From the NCBI GenBank assembly GCA_049997955.1, contig JAEBDY010000007.1, positions 434,001-498,000 of the forward strand: 64,000 bases of DNA, in the 5' to 3' direction. Position 1 is the stretch's first letter; every line of letters starts with the position of its first letter. Positions 48,436 to 57,193 of this stretch are shown here, piece by piece. The translations under genes were made by a program, and so were the position numbers. The notes under the pieces are model-generated. The model saw only the letters and a program-made list of their open reading frames with translations. It was not told where the DNA came from and made no database searches. This stretch comes from Umezawaea sp049997955. GTDB lineage: Bacteria > Actinomycetota > Actinomycetes > Mycobacteriales > Pseudonocardiaceae.

Positions 48436-48918
48436 ATGCGCATCGAGTACAAGCTCGCGGAACTCGGTCTCCTCTTACCGGAACAGCTGCGCCTGCCGCC
48501 CGGCGTGTTCCTGCCGTTCCCCTGGGTCAGGGTGCACGGCGACCGGGCGTTCATCTCCGGTCACGGCCCGCTGCTGCCGGACGGCACGCTGGCGGGCCCC
48601 TTCGGCAAGATCGACGTGAACGTGACGCCGGAGCAGGGCTACGCCGCCGCCCGGCTGACCGCGCTGTCGGTGCTGGCCAGCCTGCAGCGGGAGCTGGGCA
48701 ACCTGGACCGCGTGACGGCGTGGCTCCGGGTGTTCGGCATGGTCGCCGCGTCGCCGGGCTTCGGCACCGCCCCGGCCGTCGTCAACGGCTTCTCCGACCT
48801 GATACTCCAGCTCTGGGGTCCGGAAGCGGGCAGCCACGCCCGGTCCGCGGTCGGCGTCGCGGAACTTCCCTTCGGCATTCCGGTCGAGATCGAGGCCGAG
48901 GTGGCGATCAGCGGGTGA
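48436..48918 (+). CDS. RidA/YjgF-family protein
   Basis: A 160-residue protein of the RidA superfamily (subgroup with a longer N-terminus): GDRAFISGHGPLLPDGTLAGPFGKID, VTPEQGYAAARLTALSVLASLQRELGNLD and the terminal ELPFGIPVEIEAEVAI. RidA proteins deaminate reactive enamines/imines. The usual Arg that anchors the substrate carboxylate is not evident near the C-terminus, as in Rid subfamilies of unknown activity. ATG start 10 nt after the XpaC-like stop, so possibly the last gene of that transcript, though unrelated in function. Confidence 0.88.
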   Translation: MRIEYKLAELGLLLPEQLRLPPGVFLPFPWVRVHGDRAFISGHGPLLPDGTLAGPFGKIDVNVTPEQGYAAARLTALSVLASLQRELGNLDRVTAWLRVFGMVAASPGFGTAPAVVNGFSDLILQLWGPEAGSHARSAVGVAELPFGIPVEIEAEVAISG

Positions 48919-48984
48919 CCCTCGCCCTCATCGGGGGACCGGGAGTCCGGGGACGACCGCGCGGTTCCCTGTGACAATCGGGGC

Positions 48985-49821
48985 ATGGACCGTTCGGAGC
49001 TGGCTTCGTTCCTGCGTGTGCGCCGCGAGGCGCTGAGGCCCGTCGACGTGGGCCTGGTGCCGGGCGCGCGGCGGCGGACGCCGGGGCTGCGGCGCGAGGA
49101 GGTGGCGCTGCTGGCGAGCATGTCGACCGACTACTACGAGCGGCTGGAGCAGGCCCGCGGGCCGCACCCGTCCGAGCCGCTGCTCGCCTGCCTGGCGCGG
49201 GCGCTGCGGCTGTCGACCGACGAGCGCGACCACCTCTACGTGCTGGCGGGCTACCCGCCGCCGGTGGCGCACGCGCCGAGCGGGTACGTCGACCCCGGTC
49301 TGATGCACGTGCTGGACGCGCTGACGACCGTGCCCGCCATCGTGTGCGACGACCTCACGACGGTGATCGCGCAGAACCCGCTGGGAGCGGCGCTGTTCGG
49401 GCCGTCGGTCGGCACGGCGGGGCGGGAGGACAACACGGTGTGGCGCTGGTTCACCGACCCGGCGAGCCGCGACGTCTACCTGGCGTCCGAGCACGAGAAG
49501 CTCGGCAGGGGGTACGTGGCCGACCTGCGCGCCTCGACGGTGCGCCGCGGCAAGGACCCGGTGTCCACCGCGCTGGTCGCCGACCTGCTGGAGGTCAGCG
49601 CCGAGTTCGCGGCGGTGTGGGCGCTGCACGAGGTCAGGCCGATGCGGTCGAGCCGCAAGACGTACGTGCACCCTCGGGTGGGGCGGCTGGAGATGCAGTG
49701 CGACGTGATCGTGAGCCCGGACACCGGGTTGCGGCTCGTCTCGCTGCGCCCCCAGCCCGGCACCGGCAGCGCCGAACGGCTCGACCTGCTCCGGGTGCTC
49801 GGCACCCAGGCGTTCGCCTAG
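48985..49821 (+). CDS. XRE-family regulator with MmyB-like ligand domain
   Basis: A 278-residue regulator. The N-terminal helix-turn-helix has the actinobacterial wording RRRTPGLRREEVALLASMSTDYYERLEQARG (residues about 29-60). A MmyB-like PAS ligand-binding domain follows (ALTTVPAIVCDDLTTVIAQNPLGAALFG to RLVSLRPQPGTGSAERLDLL). It often controls neighbouring oxidoreductases in response to fatty-acid-like ligands. ATG 48985 with CGGGGC upstream. It converges on and overlaps by 4 nt a gene of unknown function. Target unknown. Confidence 0.9.
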   Translation: MDRSELASFLRVRREALRPVDVGLVPGARRRTPGLRREEVALLASMSTDYYERLEQARGPHPSEPLLACLARALRLSTDERDHLYVLAGYPPPVAHAPSGYVDPGLMHVLDALTTVPAIVCDDLTTVIAQNPLGAALFGPSVGTAGREDNTVWRWFTDPASRDVYLASEHEKLGRGYVADLRASTVRRGKDPVSTALVADLLEVSAEFAAVWALHEVRPMRSSRKTYVHPRVGRLEMQCDVIVSPDTGLRLVSLRPQPGTGSAERLDLLRVLGTQAFA

Positions 49822-50330
49822 CGGCGGGCGGGCTGGAGCTGGCGGTAGGGCAGCGTCCGGCGTCCGGGTGCGGGGTCGGCGGGCGTCTGCGCGGCGGACC
49901 GCAGCACCGCCAGGACGGCCGTGGCGGAGGGCAGCCAGCGCCGCTCGTTGTGGGGCTCGATCAGCCAGCTGGACCCGGCCTTCGGCGGCAGCGGCACCAG
50001 ACCCGGCGTGCGCAGCAGCGTGACGCCCGCGGGCATCTGCGCCTGGCTGAACACGCAGTCGTTGGTGTCGGCCAGCGCGACCGCCTTGGGCTCCACCTCG
50101 TCCAGGTAGCCGACCACCGGACCCTGGACGTCCATCGTGGACATCAGCGACGCGACGAGCGTGAACCACTTCCACGGGAAGAGGAATCCGGTCATCCCGT
50201 GCGTGAGCGACAGGTTCGGGGCCCCGTCGACCAGCCGGACGTCCCACCCCATCTGATCCCGGTACCAGGTCAGCGCGTACCCCATGTCGGCCTTGGACAG
50301 CTCGTCGCGGCGCGGTGGAAGGGATGACAT
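49818..50330 (-). CDS. hypothetical protein
   Basis: A 170-residue soluble protein of unrecognised family. Distinctive parts: LTWYRDQMGWDVRLVDGAPNLSLTHGMTGFLFPWKWF, read in segments, GPVVGYLDEVEPKAVALADTNDCVFSQ, and LPPKAGSSWLIEPHNERRWLPS. ATG 50330 is well supported by AAGGAGG seven bases upstream. It stands alone, converging on the XRE regulator. The acidic/aromatic centre might bind a nucleotide-like ligand, but this is a guess. No function is assigned. Confidence 0.72.
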   Translation of the reverse strand: MSSLPPRRDELSKADMGYALTWYRDQMGWDVRLVDGAPNLSLTHGMTGFLFPWKWFTLVASLMSTMDVQGPVVGYLDEVEPKAVALADTNDCVFSQAQMPAGVTLLRTPGLVPLPPKAGSSWLIEPHNERRWLPSATAVLAVLRSAAQTPADPAPGRRTLPYRQLQPARR

Positions 50331-50519
50331 CGGGTGCCTCCTTGGTCCGGTACGCACCGAGTTGAGCACAGAACTCCGCGGTGGCGCTCGAACTCTGCCC
50401 GAAAGACCCACAGGCCCTGCCCCGGTGTCAACCCGCGAGGGGACGATGTGAGCAATCGCATTCGACGACGGGTCCGACCCGCGGACCGCCCCGGTGGTGC
50501 CGGGACGGTCCGCCGCACG

Positions 50520-51083
50520 TCAGTCCTTCTTGTAGAAGTAGTACGTCGCGCTGTAGTACACGTTCTTGACCTTCTTGTCCGCCGGGTCGCACGGGGTGGT
50601 GGGAGCGACGCCGCCGACGGTGTTGAGGCGGTGGATGTACGTGACGCCCGCGAACACGCCGGTGCCGCTGCTGTCGAGCCCGGTCAGGCGCAGCAGCGGG
50701 ATCGTGCCCGTGGCGGCGGAGCTGACGGCTCCGCCGCCGTGCACGCGGCTGCCGTCGCGCAGCGACTGCCAGTACGGGCCTGCCGGGAGGTTCGCGTCGA
50801 TCCCTCCGAAGTGGACGCCGACGTCGCCCCTGGTGGTGATCCTCGCCTTCGGCGCGCGCAGCGCCCAGGTGCCCGTGGCGGCGCACTCGTAGACCTGGAA
50901 ACCGACGGCGTCGTAGCGCGAGGAGACGTGGTTCCCGGCGGGAACCGCGAGCTCCGCGGGCACGGACGGCGCGGCGGGGGCCGGTGCGGCGGAGGCGACG
51001 GCCGGTGCCAGCGCCATCAGACCGCCCGCGACCGCCACGGCGACGGCCGTGAGCCGGGTGCTGGAACGACGTTCGGAAATCAT
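50520..51083 (-). CDS. secreted DUF3455 protein
   Basis: A 187-residue exported protein. The signal peptide (STRLTAVAVAVAGGLMALAPAVASA) ends near residue 33. The DUF3455 body follows with VPAGNHVSSRYDAVGFQVYECAATG, HGGGAVSSAATGTIPLLRLTG and the terminal TYIHRLNTVGGVAP then KKVKNVYYSATYYFYKK. DUF3455 proteins are secreted, of unknown function, often in soil bacteria. ATG 51083 is chosen with TTGGAGAA about eight bases upstream. It stands alone. Confidence 0.88.
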   Translation of the reverse strand: MISERRSSTRLTAVAVAVAGGLMALAPAVASAAPAPAAPSVPAELAVPAGNHVSSRYDAVGFQVYECAATGTWALRAPKARITTRGDVGVHFGGIDANLPAGPYWQSLRDGSRVHGGGAVSSAATGTIPLLRLTGLDSSGTGVFAGVTYIHRLNTVGGVAPTTPCDPADKKVKNVYYSATYYFYKKD

Positions 51084-51657
51084 CAGCAGTTCTCCAAGGG
51101 TGGGGAAACCGATCGTCCCCAATCTAAGGGGATCCGATGGGAATTGGTCCTTTTGAGACGGAATTCCAAGCGATTCCGACTGCCGGACAGACCGATCGTT
51201 TCGCCTGGTGTCAAACGGTTATACCGCTCGATCGCGGACTCGAGTGGTCCTTTGTGGATTGGCATAGGTCTGGTGGAGGAGAGCGGTGTGCGGAATGTCC
51301 GAATGGTCTGGACGCGGCGGGTGAGCCGACCGAGCGGTAGGGCACGACCAGACCACCGTCGAGGGTGTCGCGCGGGCCGCGGGTGCTGTTGCGGCACCCG
51401 GCGGTGGCGCAGAAGGGCAGGCCGCCGCCGCTCGACGACCTGGCCGTGCCGGGGCGGCGGGCGGAGCGGGAGCGGAACACGGCCGCCGTCCACGCGGACG
51501 CGGTGGAGTTCACCGGAATGGCACTCGTCATGGCGGTACTGCTCGTGCCCGCCGCGTTCTACCCTCGCGACCGTCGCCAGACCGCCTGGTTGCGGATACG
51601 CCGTCCGGTACTCCTGGTATGCCTCAGGTGGAATGCCGGACGACGGTGGAGGAAGCC
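51084..51657. other. 574-nt stretch without a confident gene
   Basis: Holds the divergent promoters of the DUF3455 and P450 genes. Near 51139-51164 an inverted repeat GGAATT...AATTCC is visible. The minus strand at 51300-51531 has a frame with high third-position GC (including FCATAGCRNSTRG), but its start lacks a binding site and its second half loses the bias; it may be a gene remnant. The 3' end (51600-51655) is AT-richer and holds the P450 promoter. Confidence 0.4.
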
Positions 51658-52854
51658 ATGACGATCGTTGCGAAGCCGAGCCTCTTGCCCGACATCTTCT
51701 CGATGGAGTACTACGCCGACCCGTTCCCCACGCTCGCCTGGCTGCGGGAGCACAACCCCGTCGCCGAGGTGGCGCTGCCGTTCGCCGACCTGGACCTGTG
51801 GCTGGTGACCCGCCACGACGACATCCGCGCACTGTCCACCGATCCGCGGATCAGCGCCGACACCCGGTCGGCGAGCGAGCGGTTCCTGGCCTCCGGCCTG
51901 GCGATGGGCGTCGGCACCGGGTGGGAGCGGGCGTTCGTGCTCGACCCGCCGGACCACACGCGCCAGCGCCGGGTGGTCGGCGGGACGCTCACGCCGCGGG
52001 TGATCGCCGGGTGGGAGGCGTTCATCACCGAGACCGCCGAGGCGCTGCTGGACGCGATGGCGGAGGAGGACGAGCCGGACCTGCTGCGGTCGTTCGGCTA
52101 CCCGCTCGCGATCACCACCATCGGGACGGTGCTGGGCGCCCCGCAGTCGGACCACGAGATGCTCCGCGGCTGGTCGGACGCCGCCACCAGCCCGGACCGC
52201 GAGGCCGCCAACGCCGCCCTGCTGGCGACGCTGGACTACGTGCGCGGTCAGATGGAGGTCAAGCGCGGGCAGGAGGGCGACGACCTGCTGTCCCTGCTGC
52301 TGCGGGCGTCCGACGGCGAGGACGGCCTGGACGACGACGAGGTCGCCGCGATCACCGCGAACCTCCTGGGCGCCGGGTACGACACGACGGCGAACTTCTT
52401 CGCCAACGCGGTCGTCGCCCTGCTCGACCACCCCGACCAGCCGCGCGGCGTCGTGACGGACCGGGCCGTCGCGGAACTGCTGCGCCACTCCGGGCCCGTG
52501 GTCCTCTCGCCCGCCTTCCGGTTCGCGTTCGAGCCGATCGAACTGCACGGCGTCACGATCCCGAAGGGGGCCACGATCGGGCTGCTCGTCGGCGCCGCCA
52601 ACCGCGATCCGCGGGTGTACGCCGAGCCGGACCTGCTGCGGATCGGCAGGACGGACCCGCCGCACCTCGCGTTCGGCCACGGTGCGCACCACTGCGTCGG
52701 CGCGGCCCTGGCCAGGCTGGAGGCGCGCATCGGGCTGACCGCGCTGTTCACCCGGTTCCCGAACCTCGGGTTCGGTGTCGAGCGTTCGGCGCTCGCGCAC
52801 CGGATCTCGCCGTTCATGTACGGCTTCGCCGCGCTACCGGTCACCCTCGGCTGA
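51658..52854 (+). CDS. cytochrome P450
   Basis: A soluble 398-residue P450. I-helix NLLGAGYDTTANF near 239, K-helix E-x-x-R in VAELLRHSG, heme loop FGHGAHHCVGAALARLE with the axial Cys at 346. ATG 51658 is chosen because GTGGAGGA lies six bases upstream; ATG 51619 is upstream in frame but weak. It has no adjacent redox partner, as with the other P450 here. The 3' end overlaps the convergent aldolase-like gene by 21 nt. Sequence wording differs from the CYP107-like enzyme at 27967, so substrates probably differ too. Confidence 0.92.
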   Translation: MTIVAKPSLLPDIFSMEYYADPFPTLAWLREHNPVAEVALPFADLDLWLVTRHDDIRALSTDPRISADTRSASERFLASGLAMGVGTGWERAFVLDPPDHTRQRRVVGGTLTPRVIAGWEAFITETAEALLDAMAEEDEPDLLRSFGYPLAITTIGTVLGAPQSDHEMLRGWSDAATSPDREAANAALLATLDYVRGQMEVKRGQEGDDLLSLLLRASDGEDGLDDDEVAAITANLLGAGYDTTANFFANAVVALLDHPDQPRGVVTDRAVAELLRHSGPVVLSPAFRFAFEPIELHGVTIPKGATIGLLVGAANRDPRVYAEPDLLRIGRTDPPHLAFGHGAHHCVGAALARLEARIGLTALFTRFPNLGFGVERSALAHRISPFMYGFAALPVTLG

Positions 52855-53850
52855 GGCCAGCAGGTCGGCGAACAGCGCGGCCGCCTCGGCGTCGGTGATC
52901 GCCGAGGTCGCCTCGCCGACCACCACCTCCACCGCGGACAACCCCGGCACGTCGGTCTCGACGGCGCCGGGGAACAGCCACGTGCCGGTGCGTTCGGCGA
53001 GCCGCAGGTGCGCGGTGCGCAACGACCCCGGTGAACCGGGCAGGAACACGCGGAACCCGTTGGTCTGCGGCTCGCCGACGGTGACCCCGCGCACCTCGGC
53101 GATGGCCGCCGCCAGCGTGATCGCGCGGGCGCGGTAGGCGGACATCCGCGGCAGGTACCGGTTCAGGCCGTCGATCGCCGCGAGCGCGTACGGGAAGCTC
53201 GCGTACACGTTGGCGCCGTGCCGGGTCAGCCACGGCGTCGCCCGCGCCAGGAAGTCCTCCGAGCCGGCCAGCGCGCACCCCGCCAGCCCGCCGAGTCCCT
53301 TGTAGAACGACACGTACACCGAGTCCGCCAGGTCCGCCAGCTCGTGCACCCCGCGGCCGTAGTAGGGCGCGGACTCCCACAGCCGCGCGCCGTCGAAGTG
53401 CAGCGGCACACCGTGCTCGCGGCACCACCGCGACACCGCCACCAGGTCCTCCCACTCCGGCAACGCGAACCCGGCGTTGCGCAGCGGCAGTTCCACGACG
53501 ACCGCGCCGAGCGGTTCGCCGACCTCCGCCAGCTCCGCGACCCCGAAACCGCGCTTGCCGCCCAGCCGCACGCCGCGCAGCGGGTGCAGCCGCTCGAACG
53601 CGCCCAGTTCGTCGAAGTCGACGTGGCTCGACGGGTGCAGCGCCACGGTCCCCGTCCGGCTGCTGTCGGTCCACGTGCGCAGCGCGGCCTGCTGGGCGAT
53701 CACGCCCTTGACCACGAACCGCGCCGCGGGCTTGCCCAGCAGGTCGGCGACCCGCCGCTCCAGCGTCGTCACCGGATCGCCCGCGCCGTAGACGTCCGGG
53801 TAGCCGTCGGACTCCGGGAGGGCGATCAGCCCCGCCAGCCGCTCCCGCAT
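52834..53850 (-). CDS. PLP-dependent threonine-aldolase/beta-eliminating lyase
   Basis: A 338-residue fold-type I PLP enzyme. PLP landmarks: HPSSHVDFDE for the cofactor ring side, PLHFDGARLWES with the Asp binding the pyridine nitrogen, and the Schiff-base Lys in SFYKGLGGLAG near 204. Like L-threonine aldolases it would cleave beta-hydroxy amino acids to glycine and an aldehyde. The N-terminus is shorter than typical (starts MRERLAGLIALPESDGYPDVYG). ATG 53850 with GAGCGG upstream. It converges on the P450 gene; the membrane-anchored gene lies 108 nt upstream on the same strand. Confidence 0.85.
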   Translation of the reverse strand: MRERLAGLIALPESDGYPDVYGAGDPVTTLERRVADLLGKPAARFVVKGVIAQQAALRTWTDSSRTGTVALHPSSHVDFDELGAFERLHPLRGVRLGGKRGFGVAELAEVGEPLGAVVVELPLRNAGFALPEWEDLVAVSRWCREHGVPLHFDGARLWESAPYYGRGVHELADLADSVYVSFYKGLGGLAGCALAGSEDFLARATPWLTRHGANVYASFPYALAAIDGLNRYLPRMSAYRARAITLAAAIAEVRGVTVGEPQTNGFRVFLPGSPGSLRTAHLRLAERTGTWLFPGAVETDVPGLSAVEVVVGEATSAITDAEAAALFADLLASAEGDR

Positions 53851-53958
53851 GGTCCGCTCACCATGACCGGACAGCGATCGGGTGCAGCTCCGGCGTACCT
53901 GCAGGCGCTTCTCGGCATCGGACACCGCCCCACCGTGCCACACCACTCGCGTCCGGGG

Positions 53959-54654
53959 TCACCCGATTCCGCACGACACCCAGCGCGCGCTGTCCGGCAG
54001 TTCCACGCAGAACGGTCGGGCGGCGCTCGTCGCCGTGGTGCGCAACGGGTTCCCGTCGTCGTCCACCACGAGTTCCCCGCCGCCCACACCGGACGTCCAC
54101 GGGATGCGCAGCCGCCACTCGACGTCGTCGGTGGTCGACACCGGGCGGATCACGATCTTCTCCGGCGCGGTGCCGGTGACCTGGTACGGGAACTCGGCGG
54201 GCTCCCCGTCCGGGCCCAGCAGGGCGGTCGGGCGGTCCAGGTCCACGGTCAGGAACCCCGAGGACCGACCGACGTCGCACGGCGCGGGCAGGAACACGCC
54301 CGGCAGCGCGGGACGGCGGCCGAGCACCTCGACGACCGGCGGGTGGAGCACGATCGCGTCGCCGCTCGTGCCGCGCACCGTGACCGTCACCGCCCCACCG
54401 CTGCCCAGCACCGATCCCGACGGCCTGCCCGCCATCGGGATCGGCGTGTCACCTTCGTCCGGCACCACCCAGCCCGACGCGCAGTGGTCCTCGACGCCGA
54501 TGCTCGCCACCGCAGCGACCCGCCCCTGGGGGGACAGGACGGAGGTCCACACGTACACGCTCGCCAGGAACAGCAGGGTGATCACCCCGGACACGGCGAA
54601 CGGCTCGGGTTGCGCCTCGCGGCCACCTCTGACGCTGCTCGTTCCGGTCACCAT
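53959..54654 (-). CDS. membrane-anchored protein of unknown function
   Basis: A 231-residue protein with one N-terminal membrane segment (AVSGVITLLFLASVYVWTSVL, residues about 19-40). A beta-rich extracytoplasmic domain follows, holding three Cys (VEDHCASGW, LPAPCDVG, ARPFCVELPD), perhaps one disulphide. No family recognised. ATG 54654 is the first codon of a sensible frame; ATG to membrane helix spacing is normal. It is divergent from the AlaRS-like gene 363 nt away and upstream of the aldolase-like gene. No function is assigned. Confidence 0.65.
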   Translation of the reverse strand: MVTGTSSVRGGREAQPEPFAVSGVITLLFLASVYVWTSVLSPQGRVAAVASIGVEDHCASGWVVPDEGDTPIPMAGRPSGSVLGSGGAVTVTVRGTSGDAIVLHPPVVEVLGRRPALPGVFLPAPCDVGRSSGFLTVDLDRPTALLGPDGEPAEFPYQVTGTAPEKIVIRPVSTTDDVEWRLRIPWTSGVGGGELVVDDDGNPLRTTATSAARPFCVELPDSARWVSCGIG

Positions 54655-54842
54655 GATCCTGATATCGGGCCGGGCGCCGGTCGCGTAACAGTGTTTGGCC
54701 GGAATTGTTCCCCTCGTTTTCGGGTATCTGAACGTTTGCGGAGGCCTTGACCTGCGTGGAAGCCCTGGCCCGGTGCTGGTGGTCTTCACCCGGAAGGCCC
54801 AGCGCTTCCACAGTGGACGGTTAAACGACTTGCTCCGTCGCC

Positions 54843-54926
54843 TACCGTGGAGGCATGTCGGTCCACCCGCAGCACGTCGCCGCGGCCGCGCGAGCTCCCC
54901 GCTCGTCGGTCGCCGCCGCTGCCTGA
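54843..54926 (+). promoter_or_regulatory. possible leaderless Ala-rich leader peptide upstream of the AlaRS-like gene
   Basis: TACCGT (54843-54848) is placed as an actinobacterial -10, with transcription then starting at ATG 54855. This opens a 23-codon frame, MSVHPQHVAAAARAPR then SSVAAAA, ending at TGA 54924-54926. Nine of 23 codons are Ala, the last four directly before the stop. The layout copies the leaderless cysteine attenuators of actinobacteria, but Ala-rich frames are common in GC-rich DNA, so this is a hypothesis. Confidence 0.4.
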
Positions 54927-54943
54927 CCTCGACACCCCCCCGG

Positions 54944-54990
54944 CGACCGGAAACGGTCCGTCCGGTTCCGCCGTGGCCCCTTTCCGGTCG
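54944..54990 (+). promoter_or_regulatory. stem-loop between leader and AlaRS-like gene
   Basis: Perfect inverted repeat CGACCGGAAA (54944-54953) / TTTCCGGTCG (54981-54990) with a 27-nt loop that itself holds short GC stems. It starts 18 nt after the leader stop and ends 27 nt before the gene start, where an attenuator or sequestering stem would lie. Confidence 0.5.
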
Positions 54991-55017
54991 TCCCCACCCC
55001 GGAAGAGGACGACTCCC

Positions 55018-56160
55018 ATGGACACCCAGCACGTCATCGACACCTTCCTCGACTTCTTCACCTCCCGCGGCCACCGCCGGGTGACCGGCACGTCGCTGCT
55101 GCCACCGCCCGGCGACCCCGTCCTGTTCACCACGTCCGGGATGCACCCCCTGACCCCGTTCCTCGAAGGCCGGGACCACCCGCTGGGGGACCGGCTGATC
55201 AGCGTGCAGCGCTGCCTGCGCACCACCGACCTGGAGGAGGTCGGCGACCCGACGCACCTGACCGTGTTCGAGATGCTCGGATCGTGGTCGCTGCGCTCCT
55301 ACCAGGGGCCGCAAAGCCTCAGGTGGTCTCACGAGTTGCTGTGCGAGGGGTTCGGCGTCGACCCCGGTCTGGTCCACGTCACCGTCTTCGGCGGCGACGA
55401 CCAGGTCGGCCCGGACACCGGGTCGCTCGACACGTGGAACTCCCTCGGCGTCCCGGTGGAGCTGACGGTGTCGGAGAACTGGTGGTCCAACGGGCCGACC
55501 GGGCCGTGCGGACCGGACAGCGAGGTGTTCGTGTGGACCGGCGACGGGCCGCCGACCGGCACGCCCACCACGGACGACCGGTGGATGGAGGTGTGGAACC
55601 ACGTCATGATGCGCTACCGACGGCACCCCGACGGTTCGCTCACGCCGCTCTCGGACTCCACCGTCGACACGGGCATGGGGCTGGAGCGACTGATGATGTT
55701 CTTGCAGGGCAAGCGATCCGTGTTCGAGACCGACCTGCTCACGCCGTGGGTGCGCGACCTGCCCTGGGACCTGCCGGACCCGCGCCTGGTCGTGGACCAC
55801 CTGCGGTCGAGCGTCGTGGTGATCGGCGACGGCGTGACCCCGTCGAACACCGGCCGCGGCTACGTGCTGCGCAGGCTGCTGCGGCGCACGTTGACGACGC
55901 TGTGGCGCGACGACGACACCCGGACCCTGTCCGACCTGCCGGAACCGCTGGTGCGCGGCACGCTCTCGCACTTCGGCCAGAAGACCGACCAGGTGCACGA
56001 GGTGCTGCGCGACGAGGAGGACCGCTTCCGCTCGCTCGTGACCCGCGGCCGTTCGCTGGTGTCCCGCTACCGCGACCCGTTGACCGAGCAGGACTTCCGG
56101 TACCTGCACGAAACCCACGGCCTACCGCGTGACCTGGTGGTGGTGCTGCGCGAGATGTAG
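55018..56160 (+). CDS. free-standing alanyl-tRNA synthetase-like catalytic protein
   Basis: A 380-residue class II synthetase-like protein equal to only the N-terminal part of AlaRS (normal enzymes about 880). Motif 1/2 region QRCLRTTDLEEVGDPTHLTVFEMLGSW at 64-90 lacks the GGKHND insert of true AlaRS. The active-site loop GPTGPCGPDSEVF (159-171), motif 3 VDTGMGLERL (216-225) and the tRNA-recognition start SNTGRGYVLRRLLRR (276-290) are all conserved. Editing and C-Ala domains are absent. It might activate alanine or another amino acid for metabolism or antibiotic synthesis, or be a regulator. ATG with AGAGGA about nine bases upstream. It is preceded by a possible alanine leader and stem-loop and followed by a terminator. 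Confidence 0.85.
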   Translation: MDTQHVIDTFLDFFTSRGHRRVTGTSLLPPPGDPVLFTTSGMHPLTPFLEGRDHPLGDRLISVQRCLRTTDLEEVGDPTHLTVFEMLGSWSLRSYQGPQSLRWSHELLCEGFGVDPGLVHVTVFGGDDQVGPDTGSLDTWNSLGVPVELTVSENWWSNGPTGPCGPDSEVFVWTGDGPPTGTPTTDDRWMEVWNHVMMRYRRHPDGSLTPLSDSTVDTGMGLERLMMFLQGKRSVFETDLLTPWVRDLPWDLPDPRLVVDHLRSSVVVIGDGVTPSNTGRGYVLRRLLRRTLTTLWRDDDTRTLSDLPEPLVRGTLSHFGQKTDQVHEVLRDEEDRFRSLVTRGRSLVSRYRDPLTEQDFRYLHETHGLPRDLVVVLREM

Positions 56161-56207
56161 GGGTGTCGCGACCGCTGTGCTTGCTGCGCTCGCTGGCGAA
56201 CCCGACT

Positions 56208-56244
56208 GCCGGTGGGATCCGGTGCCCGACCCGATCCCACCGGC
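56208..56244 (+). terminator. hairpin terminator after the AlaRS-like gene
   Basis: Perfect 12-bp stem GCCGGTGGGATC (56208-56219) / GATCCCACCGGC (56233-56244), 13-nt loop. The DNA from here to 56395 is a run of CT-rich imperfect repeats (CTCTACCGGCGG-like) without a gene. Confidence 0.75.
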
Positions 56245-56395
56245 GACCTCCGCTCTACCGCTCTACCGGCGGCTTGCGCCTCGTCGCTCTTCCGGCGGCT
56301 TTCTTGTTGCCGCTCCACGGTGGGCGATCGCCTTGTCGCTCTGCTGTCGACTTTCGCCTTGCCGTTGTACCGTCGGCCGCCGCTCGCGGTGACCG

Positions 56396-57193
56396 TCAGA
56401 CCTTGCGGCCGACACCCGCGTAGACGTCTTCGGGGCTGGTGTCGTAGTCGACCTCGGGATGCCATTGAGGTGCGCTGACGATGCCGGGGTCGAGCACCTC
56501 CAAGCCCTCGAACATCGTGGCGAACTCGGTGTGCGAGCGGAAGTACATCGGGTCGCGGCTGTTCTTCATGGCCGCCACGACCTCGGCCATCTCGTCGGGC
56601 TTGCCGTCGGCCGTCAGGTGCGACAACGCGACCAGGCTGCCCGCGGGCAGCGCGTCGAAGTACCTGGCCAGCACCTCGTGCGGCTTCCTCTCGTCCGGCA
56701 CGAAGTGCAGCACGGCCACCATGAGCAGCCCGACCGGTTTGGTGAAGTCCAGCATGTTCCGCACCGCGGGCGCTGACAGCACGCGGTCCGGCTTGGTCGC
56801 GTCCGCGGCCACGACGGTCGCGTTGTCGTTGCCCTGCAACAGCAGTTCGCTGTGCGTCACGGCGACCTCGTCGTAGTCCACGTACACCACGCGAGCGTCC
56901 GGGTCGGCCTGCTGGGCGATCTCGTGCACGTTGCCGACCGTCGGGATGCCGGACCCGAGGTCCAGGAACTGCGTGACGCCCTGCTCGATCATGAACAGCA
57001 CGGCCCGCCGCAGGAAGGCCCGGTTCGACCCGGCGATCTGACCGCCGTTCGGCAGCGCCCGCAACACCTTCTCGCCCACGACCCGGTCGATCGCGAAGTT
57101 GTGCCCGCCACCCAGCAGGTAGTCGTAGACCCTGGCGGCACTGGGTAACTCGGTGTTGATCGAGTCCGGAACCCAGGCGGGACGATCGGTCAT
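56396..57193 (-). CDS. SAM-dependent methyltransferase (Methyltransf_19/DUF574)
   Basis: A 265-residue enzyme of the actinobacterial DUF574 family, highly typical in wording: VPDSINTELPSAARVYDYLLGGGHNFAIDR, AFLRRAVLFMIEQGVTQFLDLGSGIPT, VVYVDYDEVAVTHSELLL and the final DVYAGVGRKV. The SAM site is LDLGSG. Substrates of this family are largely unknown. ATG 57193 with GCGAGG six bases upstream. Many copies occur in Streptomyces and relatives. It stands alone here. Confidence 0.93.
   Translation of the reverse strand: MTDRPAWVPDSINTELPSAARVYDYLLGGGHNFAIDRVVGEKVLRALPNGGQIAGSNRAFLRRAVLFMIEQGVTQFLDLGSGIPTVGNVHEIAQQADPDARVVYVDYDEVAVTHSELLLQGNDNATVVAADATKPDRVLSAPAVRNMLDFTKPVGLLMVAVLHFVPDERKPHEVLARYFDALPAGSLVALSHLTADGKPDEMAEVVAAMKNSRDPMYFRSHTEFATMFEGLEVLDPGIVSAPQWHPEVDYDTSPEDVYAGVGRKV

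Noticed and set aside
51211..51531. 106-residue minus-strand frame with FCATAGCRNSTRG.
   Set aside because: Third-position GC is high only in the first part, there is no binding site or recognised family, and the end is not coding-like. It is noted only in the gap entry.
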